64,000 bases of DNA from contig NZ_LGIW01000015.1 of the NCBI RefSeq assembly GCF_001275385.1, positions 2,046,001-2,110,000 on the forward strand, given 5' to 3'. A model generated the notes under the pieces. It was not told the DNA's origin and ran no database searches. It worked only from the letters and a program-made list of their open reading frames with translations. The DNA is from Exiguobacterium sp. BMC-KP. Lineage in GTDB: Bacteria; Bacillota; Bacilli; Exiguobacteriales; Exiguobacteriaceae. The translations under genes were made by a program, and so were the position numbers. Below are positions 1 through 8,502 of this stretch, one piece after another; within the stretch, counting starts at the first letter, position 1; the number at the start of each line of letters is the position of its first letter.

Positions 1-232
1 TAAAGTATAAAGTTCCATATCCCCTATTGTTTTCCTTAAAATAAAGCTTCTTAATCCTTATTCTCAGAAAATATATAGTTCGTTATGCAACTAAGAAATA
101 TATGATATATTTGTTTTAGTGATTTTTGCAGATTCAAATTTGATGATGTGTCTGTTTCTGCGTAAGATGAATATACTCGGACTTAAGCAATCTTTTTGAT
201 ACATGTAAAAATAGAATACGGAGGATACCCCA

Positions 233-2773
233 GTGAAATGGATCAACCATACGATCGGTCGCCAATTGATGTTCGCCTTCTATATGGTGTTTGTCGCTCT
301 CAGCATCACGTCTGCGATCGTTTACTTCTATACGGAACAGAAGATCGATCAAGCGAACGCCACGTTTGATGATTTGCGCGAACGCCGTACAAATGCGAAT
401 GCCCTTGCTAATGAGTGGACCGTCGCGCAAAGTAACGTCAAATCTTACTTATTGACGGGCTCACAAGAAACTCTTGATGCCGTCAAGACGAATCAACAGG
501 AGATCAATCGTCTCACGTCATGGTTCGAGAAATACGCCATCTATGAGCAAGGAAAAGAATATGCAACGGCAACCCGTCAAATCTATGACGATTATTTCGG
601 AACGTCACTTCCCCTCCTCAACGAATACGTTGAAGGAAAGAAGGACGGAAAAATCAATGAAGACTTCGTTGATCCAAACACACTTGCTGCTCTGTCGAAC
701 GGAAAAGATCTGTTCACGACGAACGGAACGTTACGCGGATCAGTCAGTCTGTCAGACGCCGATGTCGATATGACACGGATCGATACATTGCTTGGTGATT
801 ATCTGACCTTGATCCAAGGGAAAGAAGTCGATGCAAAGAATGATCTTCTAGGCGAGATGCGCGTTGCGCAGTTCATCTGGCTCTCAAACCTCGTTGTTTT
901 AATTCTTGTCCTCTTCTCACTTGTGCGCCCATTCATCAGCCGGGTGACGAAGCAGGTCAATACGTTATCTCGTGATAGTGCATTACTCGCAACAGGTGAA
1001 GACATACACGCGATTCCATTGCCAAAACGTAAGGACGAACTGCATACGCTGACGGCATCATTCAATCAGATGGCGGCATCGATTGCCGACAATAAGGTCC
1101 ATATGCTCGCGAAAAACGAAGAGCTTCAGGCGCAACAGGAAGAACTCGTTGCTCAGCAAGAAGAACTTCAGGCACAGCAAGAAGAACTCGAGGAAGCACT
1201 CGAGATCACGCTTCGGAGTGAACAACACTTGAAGTACCGGAATGAATTAACAGAGACGCTTGCCTCCCGCGAAACGCTGACGGCGTATCCGGAAATCATC
1301 GAAAAACTCGTTTCGATTACGCATTCTGAGATCGGTGCCCTGTTGTTCCTTGATCAACAAGAAGTCCGCTCGACGATCGATTACGGAATGACGGAAGAGA
1401 TGGTCGGTCGTCTCGTCTCTGACGATCAATCGCTCTTGCACCGGGCGCGCCTCTTAAAGCGTCCCGTCCATTCATCGAAACAGGTTGCACACGAGAGTCC
1501 GCTTCCGTACCCATACTATATGTATGAAGTCGCAGTACCGGTACTTGATCCGACGAAAGAGCATATGATCGCCTGTATCTATCTCGTTCGTTATCGCGAT
1601 GCCTTCACGACGGAGCAGATGAACGACATCCTATCGTTCTCGCATCAATTGTCTCTCTCGCTCTTACGGATGGGGATTTATGAGGAAATGATTCGCGAGA
1701 AGAACAAAACGACGCAACTGTTGAACTCGATTCGCGAAGCTGTCGTCTATATCGAACATGAGACAGATGAATTGCTCGTCAACGAACCGTTAATGACGTT
1801 GTTCCCGGAAGTTCCGACTCAGTTCGAAGACGAAGAGCGCTCTGCTTTTGAGCAAGCAATGCAGGCATTGGCTGACATCATTGATGAACCAGCACCGTTT
1901 GAACGCTATATCGAACAGATCGTTGAGCTGAACTTGCCAAAAGATAGTTTGATCGTCTCGATTCGGAAACATAGTACCTATATTCAGATTTATGCCGAGA
2001 AGATCGAAGTCGACGGTATGTGGGTCGGTACAATGCTCGTTCTGCGTGACGTCACGAAAGAAACGGAAGCTGAGCGGATGAAGGAAGAGTTCGTCTCAAC
2101 CGTCTCGCATGAGTTACGAACACCACTCTCTTCCATTTATGGTTTCACGGAATTGATGCTCAATAAACGGTTTGAAGAAGAACGGCAACGGAAGTATCTC
2201 CAGACGATTCACTCGGAGACCGGTCGCCTGACGACACTCGTCAATGACTTCCTCGACGTTCAGCGGATGGAGTCGAGTGAGCATCGCTATGAGATGTCGA
2301 CGTTTGATGTCGTCGAGCTCGCACAAGACTTGATTGAGTTCTATGATGTCTCGCATGAAACGCACAAAATTGATTTTGATGCACGAGGTCCGATCATGAT
2401 CGATGGGGATGCAGAAAAGATGAAGCAATTGCTGAACAATCTGCTCAGTAATGCCGTCAAGTATTCGCCGAGTGGCGGTACGGTCTTGATACGAATTTCA
2501 AACGAACTCGGTTTCGCTCAAATCCGAATTCAGGATGAAGGTATCGGGATTCCGCAAGAGGCTCTTCCGAAATTGTTCGATAAATTCTATCGTGTCGATA
2601 ACTCCGAGACACGAAAAATCGGCGGTACCGGTCTGGGTCTGTCGATTTGTAAGGAAATCGTCAAGCACCACAATGGAACGATTGATGTTGAATCGGTCGT
2701 TGGTGTCGGATCAACCTTTACGATTCGTTTCCCGATTGCTGTCATTTCGACGATTCTCATGTATGAAGATTAA
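233..2773 (+). CDS. Membrane sensor histidine kinase (CHASE3-like, HAMP, GAF, PAS-like, HisKA, HATPase)
   Basis: A large multi-domain sensor kinase of 846 residues starting at a GTG with GGAGG about 10 bases upstream. A first membrane helix near residues 12-32 is followed by a helical extracellular region of CHASE3 type (about 35-195), a second helix near 213-235 and a HAMP linker. A Q/E-rich coiled coil with repeated QAQQEEL units (about 292-335), a GAF-like domain (about 345-490) and a PAS-like stretch (about 500-610) follow. The HisKA box holds the phospho-acceptor His in FVSTVSHELRTPLSSIYGF, and the ATPase domain has NNLLSNAVKYSP, DEGIGIP and GGTGLGLSI. All kinase residues look intact. 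No response regulator lies beside it in the window, so its partner is unknown; about 230 AT-rich bases to the left hold no visible gene. The signal sensed cannot be read from the sequence. Confidence 0.9.
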   Translation: MKWINHTIGRQLMFAFYMVFVALSITSAIVYFYTEQKIDQANATFDDLRERRTNANALANEWTVAQSNVKSYLLTGSQETLDAVKTNQQEINRLTSWFEKYAIYEQGKEYATATRQIYDDYFGTSLPLLNEYVEGKKDGKINEDFVDPNTLAALSNGKDLFTTNGTLRGSVSLSDADVDMTRIDTLLGDYLTLIQGKEVDAKNDLLGEMRVAQFIWLSNLVVLILVLFSLVRPFISRVTKQVNTLSRDSALLATGEDIHAIPLPKRKDELHTLTASFNQMAASIADNKVHMLAKNEELQAQQEELVAQQEELQAQQEELEEALEITLRSEQHLKYRNELTETLASRETLTAYPEIIEKLVSITHSEIGALLFLDQQEVRSTIDYGMTEEMVGRLVSDDQSLLHRARLLKRPVHSSKQVAHESPLPYPYYMYEVAVPVLDPTKEHMIACIYLVRYRDAFTTEQMNDILSFSHQLSLSLLRMGIYEEMIREKNKTTQLLNSIREAVVYIEHETDELLVNEPLMTLFPEVPTQFEDEERSAFEQAMQALADIIDEPAPFERYIEQIVELNLPKDSLIVSIRKHSTYIQIYAEKIEVDGMWVGTMLVLRDVTKETEAERMKEEFVSTVSHELRTPLSSIYGFTELMLNKRFEEERQRKYLQTIHSETGRLTTLVNDFLDVQRMESSEHRYEMSTFDVVELAQDLIEFYDVSHETHKIDFDARGPIMIDGDAEKMKQLLNNLLSNAVKYSPSGGTVLIRISNELGFAQIRIQDEGIGIPQEALPKLFDKFYRVDNSETRKIGGTGLGLSICKEIVKHHNGTIDVESVVGVGSTFTIRFPIAVISTILMYED

Positions 2774-2779
2774 TCATTC

Positions 2780-2810
2780 GACCGTTCACATCACGTGGAC
2801 GGTCTTTTTT
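2780..2810 (+). terminator. Rho-independent terminator after the sensor kinase
   Basis: A 10-bp stem with one G-T wobble (2780-2789 pairing with 2795-2804) and a 5-base loop is followed directly by six T. It lies 7 bases after the kinase stop codon. Confidence 0.85.
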
Positions 2811-2814
2811 GTCG

Positions 2815-2842
2815 TTAGATTCGGGATCGCGTGGGGTATAGT
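2815..2842 (+). promoter_or_regulatory. Possible sigma-A promoter of the dehydrogenase gene
   Basis: TTAGAT (2815-2820) and TATAGT (2837-2842) are separated by 16 bases, about 30 bases before the ATG. The -10 is good and the -35 is weak. It sits directly behind the kinase terminator, where an independent promoter would be needed. Confidence 0.35.
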
Positions 2843-2873
2843 CAAAAGCGCATTATTTTAAGGAGGAATCGAC

Positions 2874-3719
2874 ATGCAACTTGGATGGATTGGTTTAGGA
2901 CATATGGGTGTACCGATGGCAAAACGTCTACTTGATGGCGGTCATGATTTGATCGTCTACAACCGGACGTATGAAAAAACAGCTCCTTTAGTAGAGAAAG
3001 GAGCAACAGCGGTTGAAGAGGCACGAGATGCGGTCCGTCAGAGCGATATTCTATTCGTCATGTTAGCCGATGGACCGGCTGTTGCGTCCGTTCTCGAAAA
3101 TGTGAAAGAGGACCTCAGTGGTAAGACGATCGTCAATTTGAGCACAATCTCACCAGACGAAACGAAGGAGATGGCTCGTCTCGTTGAAGACAGTGGCGGT
3201 ACGTATCTCGAGTCTCCTGTTTCGGGATCCGTCCCGGTCGCTGAAAACGGACAGCTCGTCTTGCTTGCTGGTGGTGACGCAGAAGTCCTTGCAACTTGTC
3301 ATCCATATCTCGATTTACTCGGCAAGGAAACGATCCACTTCGGTGCACACGGTACAGGAAGTGCCGCGAAACTTGCGATTAATCTATTGCTTGCTGTCGT
3401 CGGTCAAGGAGTCGCGGAGACGTTACTTCTTGGTGAAGGTGCGGGTCTTGAGAAAGAGAAGCTGATTCAGATGATCAGTGCTTCCGGTATGAATACGCCA
3501 CTCTTCACCGGGAAACGGGACATGTACAAGAAGAACGATTTCCCGTCTGCCTTTCCGCTCCGTCTGATGGCGAAGGATCTCGGTCTCATCACGGCAGAAG
3601 CCCGACGTCAGCAACTCGATTTGCCGCTCGCTCAAGCAGCAAACGCCAGTTATGCAAAAGCGAAGCCGGATCATGGGGACGCGGATATGGCTGCTATTTA
3701 TAAATCTCTACAAGACTAA
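2874..3719 (+). CDS. NAD(P)-dependent beta-hydroxyacid dehydrogenase (3-hydroxyisobutyrate dehydrogenase family)
   Basis: A 281-residue oxidoreductase that should oxidise or reduce a short beta-hydroxy acid with NAD(P). The N-terminal Rossmann fold opens with GLGHMGVPMAKRLL. The substrate loop has SGSVPVAENGQLVLLAGG, and the catalytic-lysine helix reads GTGSAAKLAINLL, all typical of the family, as is the length. The ATG follows AGGAGG at good spacing. It lies alone between two terminators, so it is probably monocistronic. The substrate (hydroxyisobutyrate, tartronate semialdehyde, glyoxylate or succinic semialdehyde) cannot be decided from sequence or neighbours. Confidence 0.88.
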   Translation: MQLGWIGLGHMGVPMAKRLLDGGHDLIVYNRTYEKTAPLVEKGATAVEEARDAVRQSDILFVMLADGPAVASVLENVKEDLSGKTIVNLSTISPDETKEMARLVEDSGGTYLESPVSGSVPVAENGQLVLLAGGDAEVLATCHPYLDLLGKETIHFGAHGTGSAAKLAINLLLAVVGQGVAETLLLGEGAGLEKEKLIQMISASGMNTPLFTGKRDMYKKNDFPSAFPLRLMAKDLGLITAEARRQQLDLPLAQAANASYAKAKPDHGDADMAAIYKSLQD

Positions 3720-3723
3720 ACGT

Positions 3724-3763
3724 AAAAAGCAGATCCGCACTCTGATGAGGCGATCTGCTTTTT
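3724..3763. terminator. Bidirectional terminator between the dehydrogenase and flhP
   Basis: A perfect 12-bp inverted repeat (3724-3735 with 3752-3763) has A-run and T-run flanks, so it can stop transcription from both convergent genes. Confidence 0.88.
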
Positions 3764-3767
3764 CATG

Positions 3768-4550
3768 TTATTTCAGTGATGTGACGATTCCCATCATCTG
3801 ATCGGTCGTCATTAGCGCTTTTGAGTTGAATTGATACGCCCGTTGAATCTGCGTCAGATTCGTCATCTCCGTCGCCATATCGACGTTCGACGACTCAAGT
3901 GTACCGACCGTCAATGGATTCCCACCGACTGCTTGATATTGTTCCGGCGTCGTAAACAAGCCGGATCCATCTTCCGTCAACTGATTCGGATTGTCGATAT
4001 ACCCGACACCGATCCGTGCGAGGACACGGCGCTCTCCATTCACGATTCCCGTGACGTTTCCGTCCTTGTTCAACTCGACACCTGTTGCATCCGCAGGTAA
4101 GAGAATCGGTTCGTTTTGACCGTTGATGACAGATCGTCCTGTATCATCCGTCAATCGAATACGACCGTCCGCTTGCGGAGATAGCTGAAAGTTCCCATCC
4201 CGCGTGAATTTCGTCACGCCATCCTGGTCGATGATACCAAAGAAATGATGCGGATCTGATAAAGCGGCATCAAGTGCCCGGTCCGTCCGTTTGAACGTTC
4301 CCATCGAAAAACGCGTCGCTTCATTGGCGACATATCCACCAACACCGATGCGTAAGCCAGCTGGTGTCGATAAGGGACCCGTCTGTAAAGAGGCCGGTTG
4401 GTTCTGGATGTTACGTGTCAACAACTCTTTGAACTGGGCGTCGCGACGTTTATATCCATTCGTATCGACGTTCGCTAAGTTATGTCCGGTCGTATCGAGT
4501 TGCTTTTGTAATTGTGCCATCGTACTAGCTGACGTATAGAGTGATTGCAT
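3768..4550 (-). CDS. flhP: Flagellar hook-basal body protein FlhP (FlgG family rod protein)
   Basis: A 260-residue protein of the flagellar rod/hook family. The N-terminus has the typical helix and motif TGHNLANVDTNGYKRRDAQF, and the C-terminus has LESSNVDMATEMTNL followed by the helix that packs the axial filament core. These two ends define the FlgG/FlgF-like family; the middle is a variable domain. It is downstream of flhO with 15 bases between them. In B. subtilis the pair flhO-flhP lies after mbl and encodes distal rod proteins. Here the same pair lies near mbl, though a c-di-GMP-type protein and an exporter intervene. The order supports FlhP rather than FlgG of the main fla/che operon. 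Confidence 0.88.
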   Translation of the reverse strand: MQSLYTSASTMAQLQKQLDTTGHNLANVDTNGYKRRDAQFKELLTRNIQNQPASLQTGPLSTPAGLRIGVGGYVANEATRFSMGTFKRTDRALDAALSDPHHFFGIIDQDGVTKFTRDGNFQLSPQADGRIRLTDDTGRSVINGQNEPILLPADATGVELNKDGNVTGIVNGERRVLARIGVGYIDNPNQLTEDGSGLFTTPEQYQAVGGNPLTVGTLESSNVDMATEMTNLTQIQRAYQFNSKALMTTDQMMGIVTSLK

Positions 4551-4565
4551 GGTGCTCCCCTTTCA

Positions 4566-5360
4566 TTATCGGACGCGACCGATTTCAGAAACTGCCTTTT
4601 CGGCAGTCCGGTCATAGGCTTGAATGACTTTTTGATTCGCTTCGAATTGGCGAAGACCTGCATTCATCTCTGCCATCGTCTGTTCGATTGCGACGTTCCC
4701 GAGTTCAAGCACTCCTTGATCGACCTTGACGTTTCCTTGTACCAGTGCTTCAGGTGCCCGGTAGAGGCCGTTCTCGACCCGTTCAAGCTGTTCCGTATTA
4801 TTCGTCGTCACAAGTCCAAGTCGTCCGACTTGCTCTCCGTTCCCACGTGTTACGACACCGTCTGCTGAGACTTTGAAATCATCATTGCCGACGTTCATGA
4901 AGTTACCTTCTGTATCGAGCACTTGATCACCGTCGGTCGTCCGTAAGATTCCATCCCGATCGACTGCGAACTGTCCGTTCGTCGTATACAATGTTTCTCC
5001 TTCGATTCCTGTTCCTTCTCCCGTATTATGGAAAATCGTAAACATTGGCACACCTTCCGCCGAACTGATCTGTAAATCCGTCGCATTTCCCGTCTCCGTA
5101 ATCGATCCGGGCGCGAAGTTCGGTGTTGCTGCCTGCATGAACACACCTGTTGCGAGCGTACCGACGTTTCCAGCAGGTCGAATTCCCGTCCGTTCATTCG
5201 TCGCCGCTTGATGGATCATCATCTCCGGAAACGTACGCAGGGATGCTTGATCGGCACGAAAGCCGGGCGTCCGTGCATTCGCTAAGTTATTACTCAGCAT
5301 CTCTTGTTGGCGTTGCAATGCCTGCATAGCACCGGATGCCGTATACATTCCGCGTAACAT
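4566..5360 (-). CDS. flhO: Flagellar hook-basal body protein FlhO (FlgG family rod protein)
   Basis: A 264-residue flagellar axial protein starting MLRGMYTASGAMQALQRQQE, with the rod-family motif MLSNNLANARTPGFRADQAS. The C-terminal helix contains VLELGNVAIEQTMAEMNAG. It is the first gene of a two-gene operon with flhP and is expected to form part of the distal rod between motor and hook. A sigma-D-like promoter lies about 50 bases upstream. The two proteins are related to each other and to FlgG, so the O/P assignment rests on gene order as in Bacillus. Confidence 0.87.
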   Translation of the reverse strand: MLRGMYTASGAMQALQRQQEMLSNNLANARTPGFRADQASLRTFPEMMIHQAATNERTGIRPAGNVGTLATGVFMQAATPNFAPGSITETGNATDLQISSAEGVPMFTIFHNTGEGTGIEGETLYTTNGQFAVDRDGILRTTDGDQVLDTEGNFMNVGNDDFKVSADGVVTRGNGEQVGRLGLVTTNNTEQLERVENGLYRAPEALVQGNVKVDQGVLELGNVAIEQTMAEMNAGLRQFEANQKVIQAYDRTAEKAVSEIGRVR

Positions 5361-5409
5361 CTATGGTTTCATCTCCTCATTGACTTCATGTTCAATTCTA
5401 TCTTTTAGT

Positions 5410-5434
5410 ATATCGGTCCGTTTGCTTCAGATTA
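5410..5434 (-). promoter_or_regulatory. Sigma-D (flagellar) type promoter of flhO-flhP
   Basis: On the minus strand TAAT, a 14-base spacer and CCGATAT match the sigma-D consensus (TAAA, 14-16 bases, CCGATAT). The -10-like element ends about 50 bases before the flhO start. This explains how flhO-flhP can be expressed with late flagellar genes away from mbl. Confidence 0.6.
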
Positions 5435-5603
5435 TGAGTTTTTTTCAAAAAAAGGGAATAAAATTCTGAGTTGCATCTAAAGTACTACAATTACTGTCAA
5501 AAAATCATTCTCCTTCTTTTGAATTCGCTTCATATTCATAATTATTCCAATTCGGTATAATTAGAAGTAGTTCATATCGACCAGTTGAAATGAGGTGATA
5601 ACG

Positions 5604-8456
5604 ATGTCTTTCTTTAAAAGACGTACGAACCCATCGACCACTCCTTCTTTGGATTTCACACTGTTGACAGACATGACCCACTTCCTTGAAAATCATCCGG
5701 ATGCCGTCTATACGATGGATTTGAAAGGAAATTTCATCGCATTTAATAATAAGCTACCTCTTTTGCTTGGTTATCATACCGACGCGATCCGTGGTATGCA
5801 TTTCAGCGAGTTGCTTATAGGATCAGAAGCTGAACGCATCGCCCCATTGAAGCATCGTGTTCACGAAGGCGAAACGATTCATTTCACGACGGATCTTCAA
5901 CGAAAAGACGGTCAAATTCTGACCGTCAATGTCACGAACATCCCCCTCTATAATCAACACGTCATCATCGGACTGTATGGGATTGCGCGTGATGTCTCCC
6001 AACAAAAAGAATTACGTACTGCTTATAATCGTCTACTTGCAAAGGAACAGTTGACGACGACGCTTGAAGGTGTCACATTCCTTGAATACATTCCTTCGAC
6101 GAAACAATTGACCGCAGATGCCGCACTCAGCCAGTTGCTCGAATGGTCACAGCGCCATGTCGCACAAATGGATGCATATGAATTGCTCGATGAAATTCAT
6201 CCGGAAGATCGTGATCAATTTTTACAACAGAGTACTGCCTTGTGTGACGAGCACATCACCGAATTCTCGATGTCACTTCGGATGAGCAAACGACGTCACT
6301 ATACGAAAGTCGTTCGTTGTGATGCTTTGCTTCAACAAGATTCTTCGCCTCGTTGTGTTAACTTCATCCTGCACGATGCAACGGAGCTGACGAGTCTTGA
6401 ACGCGAACGGGACCATGCCATTCAGTCCTTAAAGGATGTCTTCGGCTCACTCGATACGTCTATTTACGAACATATCTATCATCCACAAACCGTCACGTTT
6501 CAATCAGCCGGTTTTTTAGCTCCTTATCAGCACATCCTGAATCGCATCGAAAAGGAACCTCAGTTATGGCGAACACTGATTCACCCAGAAGACCTACCCC
6601 ATTTAGAACTCTCCTATCCTGAGATTCGTAACGGTAAGGTCGTCCGTCACGTCTATCGTCTCCAACTCCTCGACAATGTCTTTTGGATCGAGGAAATCTG
6701 TATTCCGATTCGTGATCGCAATGGAGAGGTCACGGGTCATTACGGGGTCTCGTCTGATATTACGATCTTAAAAGAGCAACAACATACGATTTGGCATCTC
6801 TCCATGCATGATTCCTTGACACAGTTACCGAATCGCGCCTTTTTACTCGAGGAAATCACGAATTTATTGAAAACACGAACATCGTTTACATTGCTTGCCG
6901 TCACGTTTAAGCAATACAATGTCATTCATGAACGTTTCGGACACGATGTCGGAGATGAATGGATTCGCCAGACAAGTGCTGCAGTTCGTCGTTTTGCAGA
7001 TCAAGATCATTTCGTCGGTCATCTGTTTGGTGACAAGTATCTATTCATCATCAAAAAACCGATCGATGAGACCGCCATCGTGAAATTGAGCCATCAGCTA
7101 CTAAAGCTGTCTGAAAAACGTTTTGATGTCTTATCCTATGAGTTGTTCACGAACGTCTACATCGGTATCACGTACGTCGTCAACGATAAACAATCAGCCG
7201 ATGAATTATTGAAACAAACGTATACAGCACTTCGGCGTGCGAAGTCACGAACGAAGAGCAATTATCAGTTTTACTCGTCGACGCTCGACATCGATATGTA
7301 TCGCCGTTATGAACTCGAACGTGATTTACGGTACGCCATTCAAAACGAGCAACTCGTCCTCGAATATCAGCCGAAAGTTGACGGTTGGAATGGGAATATT
7401 CAAGGAGCCGAAGCCTTGATCCGCTGGAATCACCCTGAATGGGGACGCTTGACACCAAAGGACTTCCTGTCCTTGTCGGAAGAAAGTGAGATGTATCTTC
7501 ATATTGGCGACTGGGTGCTCGATCAAACATGTCGCTTTCTCCATGCGCTTCGTGAGCAGCACCATCCGAACATCGTTCCGATTTCCATCAATGTCTCTCC
7601 GAAGCGCCTCTTTTATGGCGATTTCGCAAAAGTCATTGAAGAGTACCTGCAGCAGTACCGGATACCGGGACACCTCCTCGAGATTGAATTACTTGAGTCC
7701 GACATTCTTCTCGAAAGCGATAAAATTCATGAGATTCTAGCGCGTATTTCTGCACTAGGGGTCCATATTTCGTTAGATGACTTCGGTACCGCCTACTCTT
7801 CGATTTCTCACGTCCAACGCTATCCGATCAATTGTCTGAAGATTGATCGTTCTCTTGCACAGCTGATCGAGCATGATTCAAAAAGTCGTTCCATCGTCAA
7901 AAGTATTCTCTTCATGGCAAAGGAGTTTCAATTGACTGTCGTTGCAGAAGGTATTGAAACGATTCCGCAGCTCGATTTTTATCGCGAATTACAGTGTGAC
8001 TTGATTCAAGGCTATTTGTTTAGCAAGCCCGTGTCAGAGAGCACTTTTGAAAAACTACTGACAAAAGGGATGTTATATCCACAACACACCGGTACAGCTG
8101 CTCCTGTTGAAGCGATCGTATCGCTGTTTGCCCAAGTGACGATCACAAAATTGAACGGTCGGGCAATCCAAGTCGGGTCCTCTGATATCCTAATCAATCG
8201 GTGTACGAATAAGACGTTGTTCTTCTACTCCTCGATTCGTCTCCCGATTCATCAAAAAATTGAATTAAGCATTACGCTCTCGTCCTTGATACACCCGGAG
8301 ATTCTTCTCGTTCCTGTATCCATTACCGAGCTCGATAACGGTCTTTTCCATTACGCTGCGGACTTCAACATCCGTGCGCTCTCCACTCTTGTGCAAGAAC
8401 AGTTGAAACATTCACAACCCTCTTTCTTAGAAGAAGTCCTTGATCCACCCTCTTGA
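5604..8456 (+). CDS. PAS-PAS-PAS / degenerate GGDEF / EAL protein with C-terminal PilZ-like tail
   Basis: A cytoplasmic c-di-GMP-type protein of 950 residues. The ATG at 5604 is preferred over the GTG at 5595 because GAGGTGAT lies just before it. Three PAS-like segments (about 20-400) precede a GGDEF domain (about 400-555) in which the signature is LFGDKY, not GGDEF, so cyclase activity is unlikely. The EAL domain (about 565-815) keeps EALIRW, ELLESD, DDFGTAYSS, LKIDRS, VVAEGIET and QGYLFSKP, so c-di-GMP hydrolysis is plausible. The last 120 residues look like a beta-rich PilZ-type module without a clear RxxxR/DxSxxG signature. It is divergent from flhO, which suggests, by inference, a link to motility control. 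Confidence 0.9.
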   Translation: MSFFKRRTNPSTTPSLDFTLLTDMTHFLENHPDAVYTMDLKGNFIAFNNKLPLLLGYHTDAIRGMHFSELLIGSEAERIAPLKHRVHEGETIHFTTDLQRKDGQILTVNVTNIPLYNQHVIIGLYGIARDVSQQKELRTAYNRLLAKEQLTTTLEGVTFLEYIPSTKQLTADAALSQLLEWSQRHVAQMDAYELLDEIHPEDRDQFLQQSTALCDEHITEFSMSLRMSKRRHYTKVVRCDALLQQDSSPRCVNFILHDATELTSLERERDHAIQSLKDVFGSLDTSIYEHIYHPQTVTFQSAGFLAPYQHILNRIEKEPQLWRTLIHPEDLPHLELSYPEIRNGKVVRHVYRLQLLDNVFWIEEICIPIRDRNGEVTGHYGVSSDITILKEQQHTIWHLSMHDSLTQLPNRAFLLEEITNLLKTRTSFTLLAVTFKQYNVIHERFGHDVGDEWIRQTSAAVRRFADQDHFVGHLFGDKYLFIIKKPIDETAIVKLSHQLLKLSEKRFDVLSYELFTNVYIGITYVVNDKQSADELLKQTYTALRRAKSRTKSNYQFYSSTLDIDMYRRYELERDLRYAIQNEQLVLEYQPKVDGWNGNIQGAEALIRWNHPEWGRLTPKDFLSLSEESEMYLHIGDWVLDQTCRFLHALREQHHPNIVPISINVSPKRLFYGDFAKVIEEYLQQYRIPGHLLEIELLESDILLESDKIHEILARISALGVHISLDDFGTAYSSISHVQRYPINCLKIDRSLAQLIEHDSKSRSIVKSILFMAKEFQLTVVAEGIETIPQLDFYRELQCDLIQGYLFSKPVSESTFEKLLTKGMLYPQHTGTAAPVEAIVSLFAQVTITKLNGRAIQVGSSDILINRCTNKTLFFYSSIRLPIHQKIELSITLSSLIHPEILLVPVSITELDNGLFHYAADFNIRALSTLVQEQLKHSQPSFLEEVLDPPS

Positions 8457-8461
8457 TACAA

Positions 8462-8499
8462 AAAACACGCCGACTCTTTCGCTCGAGTCGGCGTGTTTT
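8462..8499. terminator. Bidirectional terminator between the EAL protein and the MFS exporter
   Basis: A perfect 15-bp inverted repeat (8462-8476 with 8485-8499) begins with four A and ends with four T, and lies between two convergent genes. Confidence 0.9.
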
Positions 8500-8502
8500 G
8501 AC

